A stretch of DNA of 64,000 nt from Paenibacillus sp. UNC451MF. GTDB lineage: Bacteria; Bacillota; Bacilli; Paenibacillales; NBRC-103111. Below are positions 42,401-51,800 of the stretch, piece after piece; position 1 is the first letter of the stretch, and every line of letters begins with the position of its first letter. The DNA is taken from NCBI RefSeq assembly GCF_000686845.1, contig NZ_KK366025.1, positions 103,395-167,394 of the forward strand. Reading direction: 5' to 3'. Under the pieces are notes generated by a model. It worked only from the letters and a program-made list of their open reading frames with translations. It ran no database searches and was not told the DNA's origin. A program made the translations under genes and the position numbers.

Positions 42401-43085
42401 TCCGGTATTCTTCGCTTATTTGCGAGACAATCCCGATCTGCGCACGGCTTCGATTGAATATTTGCAAAGTGGTCAGACCGCGCAGCACATCCATAAAATG
42501 GCCTCCGAGCTGACCAAGCCGCTCAAATTGGCGCTGCGCCTTGGATTTAGCTGCTAGGCCCACGAGAATCATGAACAAGATTAGCAGCGGCAATGTCACT
42601 GCTAGCACGATGGCGGAAATCCAGTCCAAATTGGCCGTTACGCAAAATATGGCGGCAGGAATGAGCATGGACAATGCCATTTGGGGTAGATAACGCGCCA
42701 AGTATGCCTCCAATTGTTCCACACCTTCATATATCGTGCCGATCAATTCTCCGCTCCGCTCTCCCTTGGCATAATTGGGGCCAAGAGCGACAAGCTTGTG
42801 CAACAATTGTTGACGTAGCTCGCTTTTGATACGCATTGCCGTTTGGGATGCCGCATAATCACTCATCGACTGTATGAGCGCGCGCAGGGCAATCCAGCCC
42901 AGCAGAACGCCGAAGATCGGCAGCAAGGAGGAGACGCCAAGTCCCTCCAGGAAAGCATCATGTACCAGACGAGCCAAGCTGGCGGACTCCAGAATCATGA
43001 GCATACCGCCGACGACACTAAACCCGATGCTAATCAGCAAAAGATGGAACGTTCCCGACACGCGGCCCAGCAGCTTTTTCATCAT
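39420..43085 (-). CDS. cydDC: Fused thiol/heme-type ABC exporter CydDC
   Basis: A 1221-residue protein with two complete half-transporters. Half 1 has six membrane spans, Walker A GPTGSGKSS, signature LSGGQIQRIAIARAL and Walker B LLLLDEPTSGLD. A charged linker (about 570-620) joins half 2, with GTSGYLIAQAALRPESVLLL and VGVRFFGLSRGAFRYLERL typical of CydC, then GESGAGKSTLL, LSGGERQRLALARAL and ALLLDEPVTGLD. In E. coli and B. subtilis the subunits are separate; together they export cysteine/glutathione or handle haem, and are needed to assemble cytochrome bd. It starts 1 base after the cydB stop. Order of halves here is CydD then CydC. Confidence 0.94.
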   Translation of the reverse strand: MMKKLLGRVSGTFHLLLISIGFSVVGGMLMILESASLARLVHDAFLEGLGVSSLLPIFGVLLGWIALRALIQSMSDYAASQTAMRIKSELRQQLLHKLVALGPNYAKGERSGELIGTIYEGVEQLEAYLARYLPQMALSMLIPAAIFCVTANLDWISAIVLAVTLPLLILFMILVGLAAKSKAQRQFERLGQLGGHFMDVLRGLTTLQIFNRSRAQIGIVSQISEEYRKTTMGTLRLAFLSSFVMEMFATLSTAIVAVFLGLRLISGEIGFEHAFLVLLLTPEFYAPVRALGTQFHASTNGMAAASRIISILEAGLPEPARPGEGLKLEAKPNGYRIEFRDVNLTYPGAASPALSKLTFTLEPGERIAVIGPTGSGKSSLLDVLQGFAPPTSGSVWIDGVNMSSLSMEDWRKQLSSVNQNPKLYYGTLRGNLTLGCTAPISDEHMAAVLQAAGVDFTNQLPDGMDTIMGESIPLSGGQIQRIAIARALLKDAPLLLLDEPTSGLDLWLEAVVRRGLDLHLHGRMSVTVAHRLETVQQADRIIVMNRGRIAEMGTPAELLAAGGLYARMMLALEQEKTEHDFIESSSGVWKEAQENEERHGNHYAKQDEDKSLSRRVEQGLLRRVLTFLRLYRGRMLAAVLLGCLTIGASIGLMGTSGYLIAQAALRPESVLLLWVPIVGVRFFGLSRGAFRYLERLVSHDLTFRILHQVRVWIYESLEPMGVRLLEKRRSGELLQSLISDVEQLQHMYLRVLAPPLIACVTGALGCILLAVHQVQLGLILMGMLMISGIGLPWLSSKLGREPGKAIARQQAQMYAQTSDLLMGMKDLLIFGQDQDRLSAIRHQQTQVNRNQTRANRVGAIVNGAMLGAAHLSMWLVLLASVHFTRTGQIEPVYIPALILMTLACFEAVIPLPSAFQQLGQMLSSASRLFHLVDESKAINLHHSEQLPSAENIQEEANDWEVEVRNVSYQYEQGREYALHNLSLTLKPGRRIAVVGESGAGKSTLLQLLLGLRECTEGTIRLNGRELQGLPDAFIRSQYSVVSQEVHLFNASVAANLRLGCPEATYEQLRQAARWALIDDTIMNLPQGYDTVIGERGGLLSGGERQRLALARALLRRTPALLLDEPVTGLDVLTEQAFMSNLERIWKQKAVVWITHKLSGLDRMDEILVMHNGEVKERGTHKQLLRLEGYYYRLWQLEKEKDCLFSSFHKAEVRDNDTLLLA

Positions 43086-43086
43086 A

Positions 43087-44097
43087 TCAATAGTCCAAAT
43101 GATCCTTGATGCTCACCCGTTTGCGGAATACCCAATACGTCCACGCCTGATATGCGATGACAATCGGGACCGTAGTGAGAGCAATCACGGTCATAACCTT
43201 CAGAGTATAGTCATTCGATGCGCTATTATAGATAGTCAGCGTCCACTCCGGATTCAAAGACGAAATCATAACCCTCGGGAACAAAGACATGAAGACAGTG
43301 ACAGTAGATAACACTATCGTCAAACCGGTCATAATGAACGCCCAGCCATCACGCTGCGCTTTAAGGAAGAAATGCACGGACAATAGTGTGAATCCCGCCG
43401 TCAGCGGAACCATGCCTGGGATGATACCATCACGGGTAAACATATCGGTCTGGAAATAGCTAAGGAATACGAATAACAGAAGTACGATACTTGCCCACGC
43501 CCCGAACCGGTTGGCCGCTTTCCTGGCACGCTCCCGAAGCTCCCCTTCGGTTTTGAGCGAAAGATAGAGCGCTCCATGCAGAAGAAAGAGCAGCACGATG
43601 CTAATTCCTGCCGTAACCGAGTACACGGAAATCAGATCCCAGAAAGATCCTACATAATTTTTGTTAGCGTCAATAGGGACGCCTTTCATTAAGTTCGCCA
43701 GCGCTACTCCCCATAGCAGTGGCGGGAGCAAGCTTCCTGTAAATATGACGCCATCCCAAAACTTGCGCCACTTCGGATTCGGCAGCTTGCTGCGAAATTC
43801 AAATGATACCCCTCGACCTATTAACGCGAGAAGCATAAGGAAGAGCGCCATATAAAAGCCGCTGAACAAGGTAGCGTACCATTCCGGAAAGGCTGCAAAC
43901 ATCGCTCCTCCAGCCGTGATAAGCCATACTTCATTTCCGTCCCAAACAGGCCCGATGGTGTTGATAAGTACACGGCGCTCCGTATCGGTACGCCCAAGAA
44001 ACGGAGTCAGCATACCTACACCGAAGTCGAATCCTTCCAGAAAGAAAAATCCGACGAACAGCACCGTGATAAGAATAAACCATAGGGTTTCCAGCAT
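43087..44097 (-). CDS. cydB: Cytochrome bd ubiquinol/menaquinol oxidase subunit II
   Basis: I choose the ATG at 44097 (GAGG 9 bases upstream) rather than 44103; 336 residues result. The protein has about eight to nine membrane spans, starting LETLWFILITVLFVGFFFLEGFDFGVG, with the conserved GPVWDGNEVWLITAGGAMFAAFP segment of CydB near residue 50. It forms the heterodimer with CydA, the quinol-oxidising subunit, in the cytoplasmic membrane. It is 39 bases after cydA and directly before cydDC. Confidence 0.96.
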   Translation of the reverse strand: MLETLWFILITVLFVGFFFLEGFDFGVGMLTPFLGRTDTERRVLINTIGPVWDGNEVWLITAGGAMFAAFPEWYATLFSGFYMALFLMLLALIGRGVSFEFRSKLPNPKWRKFWDGVIFTGSLLPPLLWGVALANLMKGVPIDANKNYVGSFWDLISVYSVTAGISIVLLFLLHGALYLSLKTEGELRERARKAANRFGAWASIVLLLFVFLSYFQTDMFTRDGIIPGMVPLTAGFTLLSVHFFLKAQRDGWAFIMTGLTIVLSTVTVFMSLFPRVMISSLNPEWTLTIYNSASNDYTLKVMTVIALTTVPIVIAYQAWTYWVFRKRVSIKDHLDY

Positions 44098-44136
44098 AAT
44101 CATTCGCCTCGCTTTCGTATATTAACCCCTAAATTC

Positions 44137-45531
44137 TCACAAGGGAGTGGCCGTGTTTGGTTGACTGGATTTCCTATCCTCAGGCTCATGTTCTTCATCG
44201 ACAGCGCCTTTTTTAACGAATACGATGATGAGATAGATTAAAGCGGCTGCGAGAAGTCCATAGACGACGGTAAAGCCGATGAGCGATGTCGCTACCATAG
44301 CAGGCGAAACCGTAGGGGACACACCTGCTTCCGTTTTCTGCAAGCCAAACACAAGCCAAGGCTGTCGGCCGACCTCCGTCATAATCCACCCAGCCGAATT
44401 GGCTATGTAGGGCAAACTGATCGCGAGGATCATCCATTTCAAATAACGCTGAAATTTCTCCAATTTATTGCGCCAGACGGCATATGTGCCGAATAAGCTC
44501 AGCAGGATCATCAAGACACCGGCGAGCACCATGATTCGGAAGCTCCAAAAGGTTGTTTTGACCGGAGGAATATAGTTGCCCGGACCATATTTCGCTTCAT
44601 ACTCGGATTGCAATTCATTCATTCCCGGCACACTGCCATGCAGCTTGTTATAGGACAGAATGCTTAACGCATAAGGCACTTCAATCTGCGCATGGTTTTG
44701 CTGCTTTTGCACATCAATCCAAGCAAACACCGTCCATGGAGCGCTATCTCCTGTCGTATTCCACAACGCTTCGGAAGCGGCCATTTTCATCGGCTGCGAT
44801 TTCATCAAGTGCTGTGCTTGCTCATGCCCTGCCACAGCAGTCATAAAGCTTGCTGCGAGTGCAATCGTAATACCGATCGTGAACGAAGTTTTGAACAACT
44901 GCGGCTGTTGCTTACGAACGATTTTATAAGCGCTGATACCCGTTACAAACAAGGCTCCAGTCGAGAGCGCTCCATAAATAACGTGCGGGAACTCCACCCA
45001 TAGCTGTTTGTTCCCTAATATCGCGAAAATACTCGTCATTTCAGCGCGGCCATTGCGGATAGCATATCCTACCGGCTCCTGCATGAAGGAATTCGCACTC
45101 AATATCCAAAGAGCAGACAGTGTCGTTCCAATCGCCACCAGCCAGATCGATGCCAAATGCACCTTTTTGGGTAGACGATCCCACCCGAAAATCCATATTC
45201 CTAAGAAGGTTGATTCCAGGAAAAAGGAAACCAGCGCTTCGATAGCTAACGGCCCCCCGAAGACCGCACCTACAAATCGGGAATAGTCTGACCAGTTCAT
45301 CCCGAACTGAAATTCCTGCATAATCCCTGTAACGACCCCTACAGCAAAGTTCAGTAGAAACAATTTCCCCCAGAATTTAGCCATTATTTTGTACGCATCA
45401 TCTTTCTTGACCACATACATCGTTTGCATCACTGCAATGAGATAGGCAAGCCCGATCGACAAGGGTACGAAGAAAAAATGATAAACCGTTGTTATACCAA
45501 ATTGCCACCTGCTCAAATCCAATGTATCCAA
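44137..45531 (-). CDS. cydA: Cytochrome bd oxidase subunit I
   Basis: A 464-residue CydA. Haem ligands can be seen: His18 (VYHFFF), His183 (EFPHVIYG) and Met334 in FRIM, matching His19, His186 and Met393 of E. coli; Glu98 and Glu106 line the haem b595/d site. GRQPW near the C-terminus is conserved. It has the short Q-loop of Firmicutes enzymes. The start is TTG, with GGGAGG 7 bases upstream. It reduces O2 to water using menaquinol without pumping protons. The upstream promoter carries an FNR/Rex-type palindrome, indicating expression when oxygen is low. Confidence 0.97.
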   Translation of the reverse strand: MDTLDLSRWQFGITTVYHFFFVPLSIGLAYLIAVMQTMYVVKKDDAYKIMAKFWGKLFLLNFAVGVVTGIMQEFQFGMNWSDYSRFVGAVFGGPLAIEALVSFFLESTFLGIWIFGWDRLPKKVHLASIWLVAIGTTLSALWILSANSFMQEPVGYAIRNGRAEMTSIFAILGNKQLWVEFPHVIYGALSTGALFVTGISAYKIVRKQQPQLFKTSFTIGITIALAASFMTAVAGHEQAQHLMKSQPMKMAASEALWNTTGDSAPWTVFAWIDVQKQQNHAQIEVPYALSILSYNKLHGSVPGMNELQSEYEAKYGPGNYIPPVKTTFWSFRIMVLAGVLMILLSLFGTYAVWRNKLEKFQRYLKWMILAISLPYIANSAGWIMTEVGRQPWLVFGLQKTEAGVSPTVSPAMVATSLIGFTVVYGLLAAALIYLIIVFVKKGAVDEEHEPEDRKSSQPNTATPL

Positions 45532-45851
45532 TTGAATTCCTCCCTTCTATACGATGTTAGTATAGATCGAAGCCTCTAACTTACATGTGATTAATATCAC
45601 AAAGTCAGAGGCAGAATTTGAACATTTTTTGTTAAGAATTCTCAAATGGTTTCCTCTCATTTATTTTATTTTGAAACCTTTTAAAAAAATATTTTTTACT
45701 TGAAGGAATTTGTCTTTTGTTGTCTAATTATAATACTTCGCTAGTTCTATATGCCTAATTGTTTTTAGGTTTAGCATTATTAAAACGAGAAGCAATAAGA
45801 TTATATAGGACTTTTTACTCATAAATTTAAAACTACAAAGGGAGAATTTCA
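45532..45851. other. Divergent control region between cydA and the SLH protein
   Basis: About 320 bases, AT-rich. The cydA side holds the promoter and palindrome listed separately. On the plus strand TATAAT occurs at 45729-45734 ahead of the SLH gene, without a recognisable -35; GGGAG lies 7 bases before the SLH ATG. No other gene is supported. Confidence 0.5.
45559..45601 (-). promoter_or_regulatory. cydABDC promoter with FNR/Rex-type operator
   Basis: TGTGA-TTAATA-TCACA (45586-45601) matches the FNR/CRP site TGTGA-N6-TCACA and, extended as TTTGTGATATTAATCACA on the minus strand, resembles a Rex site. A minus-strand -10 TATACT lies at 45564-45559; from it the start of transcription is near 45552, so the palindrome centre falls at -41.5, the class II activator position. 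The -35 is poor, consistent with activation. Confidence 0.6.
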
Positions 45852-48740
45852 ATGGTAAGGGTTAACTCAGCTTTAAAAAGCATGTTTTTAATGTCATTTT
45901 GTTTTTTTGTTCTATTCTTTGCAGTCAACCTCTCGGCAAAAGCCGCGGAAACGACTGAAATCGGAACCAATACTGGAATTGGATATGACGATGAATTCCA
46001 GACTATACCCATTGGCTTTGATTTTAAGTTTTATGACAATACATACTCGCAAGCTTATGTACACACCAACGGCTTTTTAACATTTACAGCGCCTCATAGC
46101 GCAACCAATGATCTATCATCCAATGCGGTTGGTTATTATTCTACTTCTCAGCCGATACCAACGAACCCTACCACAAATCTCTCCAATAAAATGAATCGCA
46201 ACTTTATTGCGGCTTTTTGGGACGATCTGGTTATGGCTCCTCCAACCGACACAAGACCTGTACTGGGGCAAAATGCTCCTTTTCAACCGTCGATTTATTA
46301 CAAAACAGTCGGAACGGCACCTAACCGTGTGCTGATCGTTCAATGGACGAATATGTATTTTTTCAACAGCACGACACCTATGGGAACTTTTCAGGTCTAT
46401 TTATATGAAGGAAGCAATGATATCCAAATCCAATACCGGAGCGTGTTTGGCGGGAACCTATCAACCGGTAGTAATGCTACAATAGGCATTCAAAATAATA
46501 TGAATCCCGCTTCAGGGATTAAGTATTCCTATCGCACCGCAAATGCAATCAGCGAGAAAAAAGCCATTCGTTTTACGAAGGTAGATGACACCATTTCCAA
46601 TTACACCATGAATAGCGCGGCAGCGTACGAGAACTTCTACGTAGCGGACAACACGATTCCCGCTCCTCCGGTTCTTTCTTCACCAACAGCTGGAAGTGTA
46701 GCTGGACCCGGTATGCCCGTGTTAACGTGGAGCCCCTCGAACGAAGCAGCACAGCCAGACTCGTACAAGCTTTATATTTCCAATAATGCGCTGTTTCTTA
46801 ATGGCGGAGGAAATGCGATGACAACCATTTCCATACCGGATCCCGCAACCACCTCCTGGCAGACCACGGGATTAACGGATAGCACCACCTACTATTGGCG
46901 TGTAGAGTCTATTAATAGCAATGGTTCCTCGATATCAGGCACCTCCAGCTTTACCTATGACGCTACATTGCCGGTGATTACGATGACTGGCTTGTCGTTA
47001 ACGCCATCGTCACTCTCCATAGCAGAAGGTGCTTCGGCTGCGACGGTAGCTACAGCAACGTATTCGGATGACAGTTCATTCGACGTTACAAATGAGCTTG
47101 CCTGGACTTTTAGTCATTCCAACATTGCGTCCATCCATAATGGTGTGGTTTCCGGTATTCATGCAGGTACAACGGTAGCTACGGCAACCTACGGAGATTT
47201 CTCAGCACAGTTGAGTATCACTGTGACTCCAGTTATGACTGGCTTGACATTGACGCCATCGTCACTCTCCATACTAGAGAGAGCTTCGGCTACGACAGTG
47301 GCGACGGCAACGTATTCGAATGCTAGCACCTACGACGTAACGAATGAGCTGGTCTGGACTTTTAGTCGTTCCAACATCGCGTCCATCGATAATGGTATAG
47401 TTTCCGGTATTCATGCAGGTACAACGGTAGCTACGGCAACCTACGGCGGACAATCCGCACAATTGAATATCACCGTTACTCCTGTAGCTGTAAGCTTGCC
47501 GTATATGACTGGGCTGAGAGTGACTCCATCGTCTCTCACCGTACCTGAAGGAGCTTCAGCCACGACGGTAGCAACGGCAACGTACTCGGATGCAAGCACA
47601 TTCATTGTAACGAATGATCTGGTTTGGACTTTCAGCAATCCTGGTATCGCATCGGTTCGTAATGGGATAGTAGCCGGTATTCATGCGGGTACAACGGTAG
47701 CTACGGCAACCTATGGCGAATACACAGCACAGTTGAATATCACTGTTACTCCGGTTATGACGGGTTTGACATTGACGCCAGATTCACTGTTTATTGTTGC
47801 TGGAGGCTCAGCAACCACAGAAGCCACAGCTGCTTACTCAGATGCCAGGAATTTAGTTGTAACGAATGATCTGATCTGGACCTTTAGTCAACCTGATATT
47901 GTATCCATTCATAAGGGTGTGGTAACTGGTATTCAACCGGGAACCACGATAGCAACGGCCACTTACGGAGAACATACGGCGCAATTAAGCCTTACGGTCA
48001 GATCGCGTTCGACGACATCTGGGGGCGGAACAAGCAGCACAACGAGTCCGTCAACGAACCCGACACCTGCACCAACTACAGAAGAGCCTAGGCATAATCC
48101 TTTCGTATCTTCAGTAGTAACCAATATTGATGGTTTAATTTCCAATATCAAACAATTACTAGAAGCTAACAAGGCAGCTAAAGTCACCTTTACTGATACG
48201 ACTTCCCATTGGGCTGCTAGCGATATTGGCATCGCAGCACGACTGCACATCATTGAAGGCTACCAAGATGGAAGCTTCAAGCCGAATGCTTCCGTTACAC
48301 GTGCTGAATTCAGTGCGATGATAGTCAGAGCTTTTAACTTGACTGCAGCCTTTAACAGCGCATCATTCCGTGATGTCGAGCAAGATCACTGGGCCAAATC
48401 GTATATCGAGATACTAGCTTCCAATAATATCGTCAATGGTTATGAAGACCTGACATTCCAACCAGGCAGTGAAATTACACGAGCTGAAATGCTGACGATG
48501 ATCTCTCGGATTCTTAAACTCAAAGATTTGAGCAAGAAAGGCGCGGAGCCATCATTTGCTGACGTAAACAGCGATTACTGGGCAAAGGATACCATTAAGG
48601 AAGCGGCAAACGCCGGCATCATTCAAGGCGTGAGCAAAGATCATTTTGCTCCTGAGAATACAGCTACTCGTGCTGAGGCATTGACACTTATTATTCGAGC
48701 TTTGAAGACCGATACTGCTATTAATGATCTTTTGAAATAA
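45852..48740 (+). CDS. SLH-domain surface protein with nidogen-like N-terminus and four Ig-like (Big_2) repeats
   Basis: A 962-residue secreted protein. Residues 1-33 are a signal peptide ending near SAKAAE. Next comes a nidogen-like domain (IGFDFKFYDNTYSQAYVHTN, ATIGIQNNMNPASG; about 35-240), then a fibronectin III-like region (PVLSSPTAGSVAGPG to SSFTYD; about 270-370). Four bacterial Ig-like repeats of about 84 residues follow (about 378-715), each with TP.SL, TNELVWTFS-like and HAGTTVATATYG segments. After a Ser/Thr/Pro linker, three SLH modules (about 775-962; HWAASDIGIAARLHIIEGYQ, DHWAKSYIEIL, DYWAKDTIKEAANAGIIQG) anchor it to cell-wall polymer. It likely binds a ligand or matrix; no enzyme domain is seen. 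Confidence 0.92.
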   Translation: MVRVNSALKSMFLMSFCFFVLFFAVNLSAKAAETTEIGTNTGIGYDDEFQTIPIGFDFKFYDNTYSQAYVHTNGFLTFTAPHSATNDLSSNAVGYYSTSQPIPTNPTTNLSNKMNRNFIAAFWDDLVMAPPTDTRPVLGQNAPFQPSIYYKTVGTAPNRVLIVQWTNMYFFNSTTPMGTFQVYLYEGSNDIQIQYRSVFGGNLSTGSNATIGIQNNMNPASGIKYSYRTANAISEKKAIRFTKVDDTISNYTMNSAAAYENFYVADNTIPAPPVLSSPTAGSVAGPGMPVLTWSPSNEAAQPDSYKLYISNNALFLNGGGNAMTTISIPDPATTSWQTTGLTDSTTYYWRVESINSNGSSISGTSSFTYDATLPVITMTGLSLTPSSLSIAEGASAATVATATYSDDSSFDVTNELAWTFSHSNIASIHNGVVSGIHAGTTVATATYGDFSAQLSITVTPVMTGLTLTPSSLSILERASATTVATATYSNASTYDVTNELVWTFSRSNIASIDNGIVSGIHAGTTVATATYGGQSAQLNITVTPVAVSLPYMTGLRVTPSSLTVPEGASATTVATATYSDASTFIVTNDLVWTFSNPGIASVRNGIVAGIHAGTTVATATYGEYTAQLNITVTPVMTGLTLTPDSLFIVAGGSATTEATAAYSDARNLVVTNDLIWTFSQPDIVSIHKGVVTGIQPGTTIATATYGEHTAQLSLTVRSRSTTSGGGTSSTTSPSTNPTPAPTTEEPRHNPFVSSVVTNIDGLISNIKQLLEANKAAKVTFTDTTSHWAASDIGIAARLHIIEGYQDGSFKPNASVTRAEFSAMIVRAFNLTAAFNSASFRDVEQDHWAKSYIEILASNNIVNGYEDLTFQPGSEITRAEMLTMISRILKLKDLSKKGAEPSFADVNSDYWAKDTIKEAANAGIIQGVSKDHFAPENTATRAEALTLIIRALKTDTAINDLLK
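46983..47998 (+). repeat. Four tandem 252-base coding repeats (Ig-like domains)
   Basis: Repeat starts are at 46983, 47235, 47505 and 47757, giving a 252-base unit; the second has an 18-base extension. ACAACGGTAGCTACGGCAAC is identical in the first three copies, and the fourth is the most diverged. This suggests recent duplication or gene conversion. Confidence 0.85.
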
Positions 48741-48757
48741 ACCACAGTCAATAAATA

Positions 48758-48799
48758 AAGAATGGTCGAGCAGTCATAAAACACTGCTCAACCATTCTT
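48758..48799. terminator. Bidirectional terminator between convergent surface-protein genes
   Basis: AAGAATGGT(C)GAGCAGT pairs with ACTGCTC(A)ACCATTCTT, followed on the plus strand by TTTTTA and on the minus strand by TATTTATTG. It ends the SLH gene and probably the discoidin/beta-helix gene. Confidence 0.85.
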
Positions 48800-48844
48800 T
48801 TTAATATAAGCATTTATTCACTCATGGCTAAGTGACACTAAGTG

Positions 48845-51800
48845 CTAATCCTCGTCACGATCAAACCAATGTCCGCTTGAAGGAATGACTGTAATCTTAG
48901 CTTTCGTCTGCTTGCCGCCATATTCTACGATGACTTCAGCTTTACCTGCCTTCAATGCTTTAACGATACCTTTAGCATCTACTTGAACGATTGACGGGTT
49001 CAGTGAACGATAAGTTACGCCTTCGGACACCTTCTTCTTGCTGCGGTCGGAATATTTGGCATAGACGGTAGTAGTGTGAGTCTGCCCTACCTTCAAAATG
49101 TAAGAGCTGTCATCAAGCTCAATCTCCGTCACTTTCTCCGGTTTTCCATCATCCTTCCCAAATACGGTCACTTTAGCTTTCTCCTGCTCCCCGCCGTATT
49201 CCACAATGATATCCGCTTTACCAGCCTTGATTCCCTTAACAAGTCCGTTCGCATCCACTTGGGCTACGGTTGGATTAGATGAGCGGTAGGTTACACCCGT
49301 CGTCACTCTCTTCTGGCTTCGATCTGAATATACTGCCTGCACGACCGTTTGATGCGTATCTCCGGCCTTAAGGTTGTACCGTTCGGAATCCAGGTCGAGT
49401 CCGACTAGCTGCACGGGTCTGCCATACACTATCACTTTGGCGCTAGCGCTCTGTCCCTCGTACTGCGCGGTTATCGTCGTCACGCCGGGACCTACTCCAG
49501 ACACAGTACCACTTGTGCTAATTTGGGCTACAGCAGGTTTAGACGATTGGAACGATGCACCGGATACGATAGCTTTAGTAGCTCCATCCTCATAAGTACC
49601 TTGCAGCTCGGTTGCCTGCGTTTCACCGGACCTGATAAAAATATATTTCGGCTTAATGGCAACGGATTGCAGCTGAGGCTGCTCTCGATTCACCGTTACC
49701 ATGTACGTTTTGGAAGCATTAAGGCTCGGTGAATAAACGGCAACCTGAACCGTATTAGCACCGTAGTTTAGTCCGATTCCAGAAGTCGTCTGTCCGCTTG
49801 CAATCTCTGTTCCGTTAACCCAAACCTTTGAACCGGTATCAAGAGCCTCCGGAGTAACGGTAACCTGATATACATTATAAGTCACACTAGAACTATAATT
49901 CGTTTGCTCCGGCGTAAAGGCCGGGTTAAGAATTCCGTCGCTAAGAATCAGACTAGTAAGCGCCGGCTCCCCGTAGCTGCTCTTTTGAATGCTGCTTACA
50001 GCGTCACTTCCGCTTCGATCCTCCAGCTGCTGTAAATACAAGCTGCGCGGATAAACGTTGGTACCGAGACTTTCCCAATAACCGCCCTCCCGCGGTCTCA
50101 GATCGTCTTTATTCGGCAAATAGGGCTTATTTACTTTTCCGGTGAAGCCTATCGCATAGTTTTGTGCAGTCGGAGGATTTTGCAGCGCAAGACCGCCCTT
50201 GGTATTCCATGCAACCCAATTCGCTCCAGCCCAACCATGTCCGCTTCCGAGCCATCCGCGGTCCTGAATCGCAATATTTGCATCGATATTATCGAACAAG
50301 CCCCCGACAGACCAACGGTGATGCGGCTCGCTTGTAGCGAACTGCGTTGTTGCTACGCCGTCAAGAAACACATTCGGTCCTGGCACACGGCTTCCCACGA
50401 TATAGGAATGTCTGGCTGTATCGACATTAACCCTCTGCGTCAATCCCAGCTGTCCTTCATAGAACATAGGATATCTGCGTCCTCCATCCAGCGTACTCGC
50501 CATTTCGAGAACGGTGCTGTCTTGAGTTGTCGTCCACTTGGTATCTCTTCCGGTGTAAACCATAGCATAGCCTAGGTGAAGAGCCGTAATATCTCGAACC
50601 CACGCATTTTTTACGCTTTTGAAAGCAATGAACGTTTCAGGATGATTGTCATCCGCATAATAATTGACCCCACCGTCGGATTTGACGATGGACGGATCAA
50701 AATTAACATCGACACGCAGGTTTTCAATGCCGACCTGCTGGATCCGTGCAGAATCATCATAAGCAAGGAGCTCTCCGCCGCCCCATCTTAACTCAATCGA
50801 GTTAGCTAAGGGTGCATCTACCGTAATGATATTACCGTCCACTTTCGTAATGATTCTATCGAAATTAAGATCAAACGGTCCCCACTGCTGTGTACTGTCC
50901 GTTGTCCCCGGCCTGTCCGTAATCTGGTCCATCAACAGCTCGTGAATCCAGCGATCATTTCCTTTTCGGCGTACCATAACCGTATCTCCCGCCTTGAACA
51001 GGCTCGGATCGGCTACACGGAAGCTGCGTGCCCCTAACGGCACATAGAGATCTGTGATGCTTGTTTTGACGGTTGAGCTTATAACCGGACCGCTTGCACC
51101 GCCAATCTCCAATAAATTACGTTTCTCGGTACCCGTACCATACAGAATAGTGCCATTCGTATCCTGGCCTTCTCCCCGCAGGACAACACCTCCCGCACGG
51201 ATATACAGCTTGCTTCCTACTCGGTAAGTTCCTTTAGAGAGTAGTACTGCACCCCGATATCCTTCTGGAGATGGCGTTAGCTGAGAGACCTCATCGATAG
51301 CGGCTTGAATACGTGCTGTGTCATCGCCTTCATCGGAAGGGGTCAAGGTCACTCTGACTGGCACATCAGGTAGCTGGACACCTCCGCCCATGTACCCGGA
51401 GTTGGAATAGTCGATCAATTTATTACCTTTAAAGTCTGGCGTATATACTAATTTACCGTCCGTGCCTATAAATGCAAGCTTGCTTTGACCTGTAGGGATC
51501 GTATTAGCATCTGCCGAGAAGAAATAAAACGTATCATAAACCGGCGATTTGCCTGGAGGGGTCACCGTCAGACGAAGCTGATGCTCTCCTATTGAGGATA
51601 CAGCACCTGGGATTTGCAGCTGAAGTGCTTGTCCCGGTGTTAATGGTGTCTCAGGCAGCTGATACACTTTGTTTTGTGAACCGTCTACCAGTTCTCCGTT
51701 TAATACACCTTCCACGTACGGCTTAACCTGAAGAGTCGGATAGGAGTCTCCAGGCTTCACTAACGCAGGCTGCCCGATCTGAATAGCCATGCTCGGATGG

